Source of the DNA: Algoriphagus sp. AGSA1
GTDB lineage: Bacteria; Bacteroidota; Bacteroidia; Cytophagales; Cyclobacteriaceae
DNA: 64,000 bases
Assembly (NCBI RefSeq): GCF_021390545.1
Contig: NZ_JAJUWR010000022.1
Span: 1 to 64,000 of the forward strand
Reading direction: 5' to 3'
The notes below the pieces were generated by a model. That model ran no database searches. It was not told the DNA's origin and worked only from the letters and a program-made list of their open reading frames with translations. Both the position numbers and the translations under genes were made by a program. This document shows, piece after piece, positions 8,854-17,613 of this stretch (the stretch's first letter is position 1; each line of letters starts with the position of its first letter).

Positions 8854-11800
8854 TCAGAACATTTTCTTCTGAAATTTTAAATATTTGTACAATTCACCTG
8901 CACCGATGATCACCGAGGAAATAAGGATAATCACCAGAAAGTCAAGAATCGGAAAATCCTCAAACTCCAATAAATCCCGGAAAAATGGGATCTTCACCAT
9001 AAGGAACTGGAGAACTATGGCAACAATAAAAGCCAGATTGACCCAACGGTTACTCAACGGGCCGATTTTGAAGATTGATAAACGGAGCGAACGCATGTTG
9101 TATGCATTGAACAGCTGTGTGCTGGAGACCACGATAAAGGCTCCTGTGTGTGCCATCTCCTCACCTTCTGGCAGGTAGTATGAAAATGTGAGCATAGTGA
9201 GTGTAACCATCACAGCGGAAACCAAAAGCAGATATGGCAGAATGTCCCAACTCAGGATTTTCTCACTTTTCTTCACCGGCTTCTGTTTCATAATATCCCC
9301 ATGGCCTGGCTCTGTTGCCAATGCCACATCCATGATTCCGTCTGTGATAAGATTGACATATAAGATCTGGGCCGCAGTAAACAGTAAGGGCCATCCTATA
9401 GAGATCCCCAACATAAAGGCTATAGCAAAGGCAAAATTGGTGGTGAGCAGAAAATAGCTGGTGATTTTGACATTATTGAATACTATACGCCCCTCCCTGA
9501 TGGCGTTGACGATGCTGTTGAAATTATCATCCTGAAGTACAATTTCAGATGCGTCTTTGGCCACATCGGTGCCTCTGATCCCCATGGCAATCCCCACATC
9601 TGCCCTCTTCAGGGCGGGAGCGTCGTTCACCCCATCACCGGTCATGGCTATCAGGGTATCCTTTGCCTGTAGGCGCTCCGCTATTCTTAGCTTCGTGTCA
9701 GGATTCATGCGGGCAAAAACATTCACGTTATGGATATAATCATCAAACTCCTTATCCTCTACATCCAATTCCTGGGTAGTCATTGCCGATGGATAGTCAT
9801 CTTCCTTCTCCTCACCTGACAGTATGCCCACTTCCTTGGCGATAGCCCTTGCGGTCTTTTTGTGATCTCCCGTTACCATCATGACCCTAATTCCTGCTGT
9901 CTTACATTCCTCTATAGACTCTTTTACCCCTTCACGTGGGGGATCCACTATTCCTACCATCCCTACCCAGCAAAGCTCTTTCACATCTTCCGCGGAAATA
10001 CTTTCTTTATCCTCCGTCTTTCGAAAACCCAGTGCCAATACCCGCATGGCATCATCAGCCCATTCATCCATTTTGTCCTGGATTTCCTGCTTCATTTTCT
10101 CCCCCAGCTCCTCTGAACCCTCTTCAGTGAGGTATTCTGTGCTCAATTCCAAAATCCTCTCCGGAGCGCCAATAGCAAAAAGTTCCGGGCCTTCTTCTGT
10201 ATCAACCAAGGATGCGCGAAACTTCTGTTCTGACTTAAAGGGAAGATCATCCAGGAGTTTATATCCGACAAAAGGATCCTTCTCCATCACTCCTGCTTTC
10301 TTGCCCATCACCAGCATAGCTACCTCTGTGGGATCTCCCACCACATCCGGTTCATCATTTTCTTCTGCATCTTCCTCCTCTTCCTCTTCTTCTTCCACAT
10401 CTTCTTCATCTTCAGTTTCCTCAGTTGCTTGGGATTTTGTTTTCTTAAGCCTGATATTTATATCTACCTGATCCTCTTTCACATTTACTTTTACATCCAT
10501 ATTCTCCTCCCCTTCAGGATTTTCATCCGGCACATTCGAAATTTTTGTCTGCTGCCGCTCTTCCTGATTTCCCTCAGATGAACCTTCTTTTTTAACCTCA
10601 CCACCGGATTCTTTTTCTTCTCCGCTTCTCTTGTTGTTTTGGACATTAGCATGGCCGGAAGCTTTCTCTTCTTTGGATGATTCATGCCCTTTACTACCTC
10701 CCCCTTCTTCTGATTCTTGGGTTTCTCTGGGTGATGTATCCTCCGAGGTTTTACTTTCCTCCTCTGAGTCCCTGGTTTCTTCTTGGCCATTCTTCACCTG
10801 TGCATCATTGCAAAAAGCCGCTATGGCCAGAAGCTTTCGCTCTACCGGATTTTCCTCCCAATCGAAAGCATTACCATTTGCGTTGAATTCTCCGCTTAGT
10901 TCATAGCCGTGACCCGAAACTGCCACTTCACTACCGCTGCCAGTGAAAATTTTCTTGATAACCAGAATACTCTGGGTCAACGTCCCGGTTTTATCCGTGA
11001 GCAAAGTGGAGACCGAGCCCATCATTTCCGTGGCGGTAAATTCTCTGATGAGGGCATTTTTCTTCGCCATTCTATTGGCCCCTATTGCCAATACAATGGA
11101 AATCACCGCCGGCAAACCCTCAGGAATAGTAGAAACCAGCACAGCAATGGTTACCAGCAAAATTTCCTGAAACTCATAGTCACGTACCCAATAACCTAAG
11201 GAAAAAATGACCAGTGAAACGAACAAAGCAAACACAGCCATTTGCTTCCCCAGAAGATTGGTTTTTTTCCTAAAGTTGGAATCCTGCATTTCCATTTCGT
11301 CCATAGACTTGGCTATCTTCCCTATTTCCGTCTGCTTACCGATAGCTGTCACTACAGCCTTCCCCATGCCGTTGACTATATTTGTACTGTTCCATACCAT
11401 ATTTACCCGGTCTCCGAGGGAGGCGTCTTCGTCTGTAGTATCGGTTATTTTATCCACAGGCATAGATTCCCCGGTAAGGGAAGCCTCTGAGGCACGTAGT
11501 TCATTTGCTTCGATCAACCTTCCATCTGCAGGAACCCGGTTGCCTTCCTTTAGTATCATAATATCACCAGGCACTACATCCTCAGCCAGAATTTCCTCCT
11601 CCTCTCCATTCCGCAGGACTAGGGCCTTTTTTTGCTGCATGCTCTTGATGGCCTGAATGGCTTTTTCAGCTTTGAATTCCTGTACAAACCCCATGATGGC
11701 ATTAAAAAGAATCACGGCTAAAATGATGTAAACATCGGTCATCTTATCGGCCCAAAAAGCTATAGCCGCTGCCACAAAAAGTATGAGTATCAATAAGTCT

Positions 11801-11985
11801 TTAAACTGCTTCAGAAACAACAACACCGGATTGGTTCCGCCTTTTTCGGGCAGCTTGTTCTTCCCGAATTGTCTCTGCCTTTTGGACGCTTCATCTGAAG
11901 TAAGCCCGTTTTCATCTGAGGAGACCTTCTTGAAAACTTCATTGCTTCCTATGGTGTGATAAGGATGTTTTTGATCTATATCCAT
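8854..11985 (-). CDS. P-type cation-transporting ATPase (P2A-like) with acidic insert
   Basis: Membrane ATPase, 1043 residues. It has the N-terminal cation ATPase domain, TGES at about 171, the phosphorylated Asp in DKTGTLT (D331), hinge TGDGVNDAPALKRADVG, and about ten membrane helices. Helix M4 has PEGLP and helix M6 has NLITDG, which match Ca2+-coordinating positions in SERCA; helix M5 (TTNFAF) has the Asn but lacks the SERCA Glu. A single-site Ca2+/Mn2+ pump is therefore plausible, though specificity is inferred. Residues about 397-548, in the nucleotide-binding domain just before GDPTEVA, are a low-complexity Glu/Ser/Lys-rich insert with a run of eight Glu. It lies between ppsA (70 bp) and aceE on one strand. 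Confidence 0.9.
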   Translation of the reverse strand: MDIDQKHPYHTIGSNEVFKKVSSDENGLTSDEASKRQRQFGKNKLPEKGGTNPVLLFLKQFKDLLILILFVAAAIAFWADKMTDVYIILAVILFNAIMGFVQEFKAEKAIQAIKSMQQKKALVLRNGEEEEILAEDVVPGDIMILKEGNRVPADGRLIEANELRASEASLTGESMPVDKITDTTDEDASLGDRVNMVWNSTNIVNGMGKAVVTAIGKQTEIGKIAKSMDEMEMQDSNFRKKTNLLGKQMAVFALFVSLVIFSLGYWVRDYEFQEILLVTIAVLVSTIPEGLPAVISIVLAIGANRMAKKNALIREFTATEMMGSVSTLLTDKTGTLTQSILVIKKIFTGSGSEVAVSGHGYELSGEFNANGNAFDWEENPVERKLLAIAAFCNDAQVKNGQEETRDSEEESKTSEDTSPRETQESEEGGGSKGHESSKEEKASGHANVQNNKRSGEEKESGGEVKKEGSSEGNQEERQQTKISNVPDENPEGEENMDVKVNVKEDQVDINIRLKKTKSQATEETEDEEDVEEEEEEEEDAEENDEPDVVGDPTEVAMLVMGKKAGVMEKDPFVGYKLLDDLPFKSEQKFRASLVDTEEGPELFAIGAPERILELSTEYLTEEGSEELGEKMKQEIQDKMDEWADDAMRVLALGFRKTEDKESISAEDVKELCWVGMVGIVDPPREGVKESIEECKTAGIRVMMVTGDHKKTARAIAKEVGILSGEEKEDDYPSAMTTQELDVEDKEFDDYIHNVNVFARMNPDTKLRIAERLQAKDTLIAMTGDGVNDAPALKRADVGIAMGIRGTDVAKDASEIVLQDDNFNSIVNAIREGRIVFNNVKITSYFLLTTNFAFAIAFMLGISIGWPLLFTAAQILYVNLITDGIMDVALATEPGHGDIMKQKPVKKSEKILSWDILPYLLLVSAVMVTLTMLTFSYYLPEGEEMAHTGAFIVVSSTQLFNAYNMRSLRLSIFKIGPLSNRWVNLAFIVAIVLQFLMVKIPFFRDLLEFEDFPILDFLVIILISSVIIGAGELYKYLKFQKKMF

Positions 11986-12055
11986 AAGGCCTGGTCGGTA
12001 TATAGGTTGATAAAATAAATACTTTCAAAAATTTACTTTTGACTTTTGAGAAAGC

Positions 12056-14446
12056 TTATCCATCAGCGGCATTTTCAGCTTCTAGGATATTCTTAATCCC
12101 TTTTGCGACAGCATCCGGATTGAAGGAAATTCTGGAAATCCCCTCGCTGACAAGGAACTTGGCAAAATCAGGGAAATCGCTCGGAGCCTGACCGCAAAGC
12201 CCTATTTTGATTTCTTTCTTTTTGGCCCGCTCAATGGCCATACTGATCATTTGTTTGGCTGAGGAATTATTTTCATCAAATAGCTCACTGACCAGTGCTG
12301 AATCCCGGTCCAGTCCCAGTGTGAGTTGGGTGAGGTCATTGGAACCGATGGAGAAGCCGTCAAAAACTTCAGCAAATTCCTCTGCCTGCAGGACATTGGA
12401 AGGAATCTCGCACATCATGTAGATTTCCAATCCATTCCAGCCCTTCTTTAGCCCAAAGTCTCCCATAAGGTTTACCACTTTTCTTCCCTCTTCCACCGTT
12501 CTGCAAAAAGGAACCATGAGTTTGACATTGGAAAATCCCATTTCATCCCGTACGAGTTTCATGGCATCGCACTCCATTCTGAAGGCTTCCCTATATTCCT
12601 CGCTATAATATCTGGATGCTCCACGGAAGCCTAGCATTGGATTTTCCTCGGTAGGTTCAAATTCCTCTCCACCAATAAGATTTGCATACTCATTGGATTT
12701 GAAGTCGCTCATGCGGACAATTACTTCCCGTGGATAAAAAGCAGCGGCAATAGTAGAGACCCCTTCAGCCAGTTTTTCCACGAAAAAGAGCCGCTTTTCA
12801 GAATAGGATCCGATCAGTTCCGCGATTCGCTTTTTGGTTTTGGGATCCTTCAACTCCCCATAATGGAGGAGTGCCAACGGATGAATCTGTATGGTATTAT
12901 TGATCACAAATTCCAGGCGCATAAGCCCAACCCCTTTCACGGGATATTTACTATAGCTATAAGCCAAATCCGGATCGGCAAGGATAAGCATTACTTCGGT
13001 TTCTGGATCGCCATAGGTTTCGAAGTCAATCTCGTCTTCCTCCCAATCCAGGTATCCCTCATATATTCTTCCTGTGGCTCCTTCCGCACATGAAACGGTG
13101 ATTTTCTGACCATCTTTGATCGTTTTTGTGGCATTTTCAGTACCCACCACGGCTACAGCTCCAAGTTCCCTAGCGACTATAGCCGCATGACTCGTACGCC
13201 CACCGCTGTCGGTGATGATGGCAGAGGCTTTTTTCATGACATTATCCCAATCAGGATTGGTAATAGCAGTGACCAGCACATCTCCATCCTGAAGCTTATC
13301 GGAATCTTCAGGTGAATCCAATAATCGGCCTATTCCTTTGGTGATTTTATCACCTATTCCGGTTCCTGAGGTGATCACTTTACTTTTGTCTTTCAGTCTA
13401 TATTCTTTGACTTTTGTATTTTCTTTCCCCGAATGCACTGTTTCAGGCCTAGCCTGCACGATGTAGAGTTCCCCGGACACTCCGTCTTTGGCCCATTCTA
13501 TATCCATAGCCCTGCCATAATGCTCCTCTATTTCCACAGCCCATACAGCTAGCTGTTTTATTTCTTCATCATTGATGACATACTTTTTACGCTTCGGGCC
13601 CGGAGTTTTTTTGTTTACAGTTGTATTTCCCTTTTCCTGATCCGAATCAGCATACACCATGGTAATTTCTTTGGTACCGAGTTTTTTGGAAATTATGGAA
13701 CGAAGCCCCTTTTTTAATGTGGGTTTGAACACATAAAACTCATCAGCATTAACTGCTCCCTGGACTACATTGTCGCCGAGCCCCCAGGATCCTGTAAGGA
13801 ATATGGTCTTTTCAAAGCCGGAATCAGGGAGAATGGTAAATCCCACCCCTGCGGAAGCCTTATCAGAGCGGACCATTTTCTGTACTCCTGCTGACAGCGC
13901 TACTTGCATATGGTCAAATCCATTGTGTTCCCTATACCTGATGGCACGGTCGGTAAACAGGGAGGCAAAACATTTCTTAACTGTTTCCAATGTATTCTCC
14001 GCTCCATGTATATTCATAAAGGAATCATGCTGCCCCGCAAAAGATGCCTCGGGAAGATCCTCGGCCGTGGCACTGCTTCTCACTGCTACACTTGTCAAGG
14101 CTTCTTCCTTTTTCTCCAATTGGCGGTAAGCTTCCTTGATCTGACTGGCCAGCTCCTCGGGAAAATCTCCCTTTAGGATATATTGCCTCAGTGATTCACC
14201 TGTTTTTCTGAGGTTCTTAAACCACTTCTTATCCAACTTATCCAGACTCTCGCCCAGTTTCTCTCTAAGATCGTTATGATCCAGATAGTCCCAATAGGCG
14301 TCTGAGGTAGTGGCAAATCCTGTGGGTATCCGGATCCCTTTGGGCGCCAGTTCCCTGATCATTTCTCCCAGAGAAGCATTCTTGCCACCCACCAATGCTG
14401 TATCTTCATGATTTAGATCGTTGAAAAACCGAATGTATTTACTCAT
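12056..14446 (-). CDS. ppsA: phosphoenolpyruvate synthase
   Basis: PEP synthase (pyruvate, water dikinase), 796 residues, making PEP, AMP and phosphate from pyruvate and ATP as the first step of gluconeogenesis. The N-terminal ATP-grasp-like domain is seen in GGKNASLGEM and RSSATAEDLPEASFAGQHDSF. The mobile domain carries the phosphorylated His near residue 420 in SGGRTSHAAIVARELG. The C-terminal PEP/pyruvate barrel has GFRGASRYY and ends GLCGQAPSD with the expected Cys. A pyruvate phosphate dikinase is less likely, because the length and N-terminus are those of PEP synthases. It shares the strand with gpmI and the ATPase but is preceded by a 491-bp spacer, so it may have its own promoter. 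Confidence 0.94.
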   Translation of the reverse strand: MSKYIRFFNDLNHEDTALVGGKNASLGEMIRELAPKGIRIPTGFATTSDAYWDYLDHNDLREKLGESLDKLDKKWFKNLRKTGESLRQYILKGDFPEELASQIKEAYRQLEKKEEALTSVAVRSSATAEDLPEASFAGQHDSFMNIHGAENTLETVKKCFASLFTDRAIRYREHNGFDHMQVALSAGVQKMVRSDKASAGVGFTILPDSGFEKTIFLTGSWGLGDNVVQGAVNADEFYVFKPTLKKGLRSIISKKLGTKEITMVYADSDQEKGNTTVNKKTPGPKRKKYVINDEEIKQLAVWAVEIEEHYGRAMDIEWAKDGVSGELYIVQARPETVHSGKENTKVKEYRLKDKSKVITSGTGIGDKITKGIGRLLDSPEDSDKLQDGDVLVTAITNPDWDNVMKKASAIITDSGGRTSHAAIVARELGAVAVVGTENATKTIKDGQKITVSCAEGATGRIYEGYLDWEEDEIDFETYGDPETEVMLILADPDLAYSYSKYPVKGVGLMRLEFVINNTIQIHPLALLHYGELKDPKTKKRIAELIGSYSEKRLFFVEKLAEGVSTIAAAFYPREVIVRMSDFKSNEYANLIGGEEFEPTEENPMLGFRGASRYYSEEYREAFRMECDAMKLVRDEMGFSNVKLMVPFCRTVEEGRKVVNLMGDFGLKKGWNGLEIYMMCEIPSNVLQAEEFAEVFDGFSIGSNDLTQLTLGLDRDSALVSELFDENNSSAKQMISMAIERAKKKEIKIGLCGQAPSDFPDFAKFLVSEGISRISFNPDAVAKGIKNILEAENAADG

Positions 14447-14937
14447 TTTTCTATAGTTATAATTTGAGATAATTGACCCTCATATACTTCCTTCTGATCT
14501 GACAGGAGTATGCCTTCTATAGGACAGGGACAGGGGATTCCGCACTTGATTATTGTAGGTATAGATTGCCTAATCTTCTGCCTACGCGCGGTCTAGGCCT
14601 GGGAATATCTGATCAATTGAAATCCCGCATGTTTTATGAGCACAGGCAATCAATTTGGCTCACCCCCCACCTAATCAACTATTTGCGACAAAAAAAATGC
14701 CTTTACTCCAATCTGGCCATATATATGTCCTTAAGGAAAAATATGGTTGTTAAACCTCTGCTAAAAGAAAGTTTGAGGTGTTAATTCATCAAAATGAGCA
14801 TAGTTTTTTCCCCTTCAAGACAAAAAACCACTCAGAGATGTAACATAAAAGCAACAGGTGGTAAGCATCTTGTATCACTGACTTACCACTAGGGCATACG
14901 TGGGACTCTTTTAGCAAGTCCTGTCTAAAAGGTTGGT
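14447..14937. other. 491-bp spacer between gpmI and ppsA
   Basis: I see no convincing gene here. One open frame at 14566-14784 has the composition of non-coding DNA. Two inverted repeats lie near the gpmI end: GTGGTAAG/CTTACCAC around 14859-14891 and CTTTTAG/CTAAAAG at 14908-14931. The second sits just behind the gpmI stop codon and could be a weak terminator or processing hairpin, but it has no strong T tract. The rest should contain the ppsA promoter, which I could not place. Confidence 0.5.
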
Positions 14938-16488
14938 TTACTCTGGGCGAAGCAAGGAGCTTCCGGTCATTTCTTCCGGAGTCTCTATACCCATCAGGGA
15001 AAGAACAGTTGGTGCCACATCGCAGAGCTTACCGTTGGATAGCTTATGCGTTTCCCTATTTCTTATGACAATACAAGGCACGGGATTGGAGGTATGCGAA
15101 GTGAATGGTACTCCTTTATGGTTTGTCATTTTTTCGGCATTTCCGTGATCTGACACTATCATTACTGCATAATGATTTCCCCGTGCTGCTTCTGCTACTG
15201 ACTTCAAACAGGAATCGATTGTTTCACAGGCTTTAATGGTTGCTTCCATATCCCCTGAATGGCCCACCATGTCCGGATTGGCAAAGTTTAGACAGATAAA
15301 ATCGGCACTTCCTTGGTTTAGTATAGGAATGATCTCATCACGGATACCGGCAGCGCTCATTTCGGGTGTTTTATCAAAAGTAGAAACATCAACTGTATCT
15401 ACCATGATCCGATCTTCTCCTTCAAACGGCTCCTCTCTGCCCCCGCTGAAAAAATACGTCACGTGTGGATATTTAATGGACTCAGCTATACGGATCTGTT
15501 TCTTGCCTTTATTAGATAAAACTTCACCTAAAGTAAGCTCCAGATCCTGATGTTCAAATAGTACCGATACATTCGTAAACCTCCTGTCATATTGGGTCAT
15601 GGTGAGGTATCGAAAATCCATTTTTTTCATATTATGATTAGGGAAATCCTGTTGAGTAAGTGCCCGAGTGATCTGCCGGACACGATCGGGGCGGTAGTTG
15701 AAGCAGATGATCACATCACCATCGCTGACGGTCGTCACCGGTTTGGAATTATCCTTTAGCACGATGGGGTTGATAAACTCATCTGTTTCCCCATTCCGGT
15801 ATTTCTCCTCCATAGCTTCTTTCCATTTCCCCCCATCGACCTGAGTCTGTGAACGACCGTGTACCAAGGCATGATAAGCTATGGCTGTTCTATCCCAATT
15901 CTCTCCTCTGTCCATGGCATAATACCTTCCAGTAATACTTGCCAGTTTACCGGTAGTTTCATGAAGGTGTCCTTGTAAATCAGCGATGAACTCTACCCCA
16001 CTGTTGGGATCCGTATCTCTTCCATCCGTGATGGCATGGATATATAGCTCCTTCACATGATGCCCACAAGCTATATCGCAAAGTACTTTGAGATGGTCAA
16101 TATGGGAATGAACGCCACCATCCGAAACAAGTCCAAGAATATGGACTTTTTTTCCTTCCTCTTTAGCATAGTCAAGGGCGTCCAGCAACTGTTCATTTTT
16201 CTGTAAACCATGTTCTTCTACCGCTTTATTTATTTTTAAAAGCATTTGATATACAATCCTTCCTGCCCCAATGTTGATGTGCCCTACCTCTGAATTGCCT
16301 ATCTGTCCCTCCGGCAGCCCCACTGCCATTCCATCAGCCCGCAATTGGGAATTCGGATGGCTCTGAAGAATTTCATCCAGATAGGGAGTACTAGCTTTCT
16401 CTATGGCTGACTGCTCCCTTGCATTTTCCGGGGCTATGCCCCACCCATCAATTATTACAAGGAGGACTTTTTCTTCTGATCTCTCCAT
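14938..16488 (-). CDS. gpmI: 2,3-bisphosphoglycerate-independent phosphoglycerate mutase
   Basis: Cofactor-independent phosphoglycerate mutase, 516 residues, interconverting 3- and 2-phosphoglycerate in glycolysis and gluconeogenesis. It belongs to the alkaline-phosphatase superfamily. The first metal-binding Asp is D14 in IIDGWG and the phosphorylated Ser is S66 in GNSEVGH. Further binding stretches are HAITDGRDTDPNSG, RYYAMDRGENWDR, the metal site FANPDMVGHSGD and SDHGNAEKM. Length is standard. It lies 42 bp after pfkB on the same strand, so the two are probably cotranscribed. The enzyme is Mn-dependent in relatives. Confidence 0.95.
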   Translation of the reverse strand: MERSEEKVLLVIIDGWGIAPENAREQSAIEKASTPYLDEILQSHPNSQLRADGMAVGLPEGQIGNSEVGHINIGAGRIVYQMLLKINKAVEEHGLQKNEQLLDALDYAKEEGKKVHILGLVSDGGVHSHIDHLKVLCDIACGHHVKELYIHAITDGRDTDPNSGVEFIADLQGHLHETTGKLASITGRYYAMDRGENWDRTAIAYHALVHGRSQTQVDGGKWKEAMEEKYRNGETDEFINPIVLKDNSKPVTTVSDGDVIICFNYRPDRVRQITRALTQQDFPNHNMKKMDFRYLTMTQYDRRFTNVSVLFEHQDLELTLGEVLSNKGKKQIRIAESIKYPHVTYFFSGGREEPFEGEDRIMVDTVDVSTFDKTPEMSAAGIRDEIIPILNQGSADFICLNFANPDMVGHSGDMEATIKACETIDSCLKSVAEAARGNHYAVMIVSDHGNAEKMTNHKGVPFTSHTSNPVPCIVIRNRETHKLSNGKLCDVAPTVLSLMGIETPEEMTGSSLLRPE

Positions 16489-16530
16489 TTGCTTTAGCTT
16501 GAAAATTGATTTTTACCTTTCTCCCACGGA

Positions 16531-17484
16531 CTATCCAGATTTTTTATCTGGGTTTCCTTTGGAATTGATCCATTCGAAGATTTCCTGGACGTTTTCCTTG
16601 CGGCACAGTTCGGTGCCAGGGGTCATGGTCGCAGCTGTTCCCGCAGCCACTCCCCATTTGACAGCATCACGAATATCATCTCCACGAGATAGAGACAGAA
16701 CAATGCCTGCCACCATGGTGTCACCAGCCCCAACGGTGCTTTTTTGCATTACAGTCGGAGGGACTACATATTCCAAGAGTTCCTTCGTCACCAGCATGGC
16801 ACCTCTGGCTCCAAGTGATACGATCAGTTTATTTGCCTTTCCCTCACTGATGATTCTTCGTGCAATTTCTTCCTGTTCCATTCCTGAGATTTCATCTTTA
16901 CCTACCAGTTCGCTCAATTCTGACAGATTCGGTTTCATTAAGTAAACCCCTGATTCAGCTGCCTGAAGTAGAGGCTTTCCGGAAGTATCTATTATACATT
17001 TCACATTTTTCTCACGGGCTATTGCTGCTATCTGGGCATAAAAATCTTCAGGTGCTCCAGGAGGAAGACTCCCGCTTGCTACCAGGTATTCTACTTCATC
17101 GGGCAGTTCCCGGACAGCATCTAGGCACTGCTGCAGTTCACTTTCACTCAATTCACTTCCGGGCATGCCAAATCGGTAATGCTTGTCTGTGGATGACTCC
17201 ATTACCAATAGATTCTCACGGGTAGGCTCTTGGGTTTTGATGCGATGCTGGACGACTCCCTCCTTATCCAGCAAGACTTCGATTCGGTCTCCTTCAGGAC
17301 CGCCTGCGGCATAAATAGCCAGCGATGCTCCGCCAAGAATATTAATCGCCCTTGAAACATTGATACCTCCGCCCCCAGGCTCATAGGTGGGTACTTCACA
17401 GCGAAGTTTTTTTTCTGGTTGAAGCCTATCGATGGTTGTGCTTTTATCGAGGGCAGGACTTATGGTTAGGGTTGCTATTTTCAT
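16531..17484 (-). CDS. pfkB: 6-phosphofructokinase, PfkB (PFK-2) type
   Basis: Ribokinase/PfkB-family sugar kinase, 317 residues, closest in pattern to E. coli PfkB: LTISPALD near the start, PEKKLRCEVP, EPGGGGINVSRAI, VASGSLPPG, MKPNLSEL and the catalytic GAGD in STVGAGDTMVAG. It should phosphorylate fructose 6-phosphate to fructose 1,6-bisphosphate; 1-phosphofructokinase or tagatose 6-phosphate kinase are the other options, but the LRC and GGGGIN context favours PFK-2. The start ATG at 17484 sits inside the 3' edge (on this strand) of a dispersed repeat that fills the upstream spacer. The gene is followed after 42 bp by gpmI. Confidence 0.9.
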   Translation of the reverse strand: MKIATLTISPALDKSTTIDRLQPEKKLRCEVPTYEPGGGGINVSRAINILGGASLAIYAAGGPEGDRIEVLLDKEGVVQHRIKTQEPTRENLLVMESSTDKHYRFGMPGSELSESELQQCLDAVRELPDEVEYLVASGSLPPGAPEDFYAQIAAIAREKNVKCIIDTSGKPLLQAAESGVYLMKPNLSELSELVGKDEISGMEQEEIARRIISEGKANKLIVSLGARGAMLVTKELLEYVVPPTVMQKSTVGAGDTMVAGIVLSLSRGDDIRDAVKWGVAAGTAATMTPGTELCRKENVQEIFEWINSKGNPDKKSG

Positions 17485-17612
17485 GTGTTTATAATTGTTT
17501 TTTTAACGGTCACTTGAAATCCCTGCCTACCGCAGGCAGGTTTGACGATTAATCCGCCAGTCGGCGGAGCACTGTGTGTTTTAATGATGATTTTAATCGT
17601 GTCGATTTCATA
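17480..17612. repeat. dispersed intergenic repeat, copy 1
   Basis: This spacer matches 61279-61424 closely and 26140-26240 partly. The shared core begins near TTCATNTGTTTATRATTG, has a T run, then a variable GC-rich palindrome (here CCTGCCTACCGCAGGCAGG), then a near-identical block starting GACGATTAATCCGCC and ending TCGATTTCATAAC. The block contains a perfect TCCGCC-AGTC-GGCGGA hairpin. The element overlaps the start codon of pfkB and fills the gap to the ATPase gene upstream of it. Confidence 0.8.
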
Positions 17613-17613
17613 A

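Noticed and set aside
10491..10790. Minus-strand Lys-rich frame inside the ATPase gene
   Set aside because: It is the out-of-frame reading of the acidic insert; the ATPase frame is clearly the coding one.
14566..14784. 72-codon plus-strand frame between gpmI and ppsA
   Set aside because: No domain pattern, antisense to the flanking operon direction, composition like non-coding DNA.
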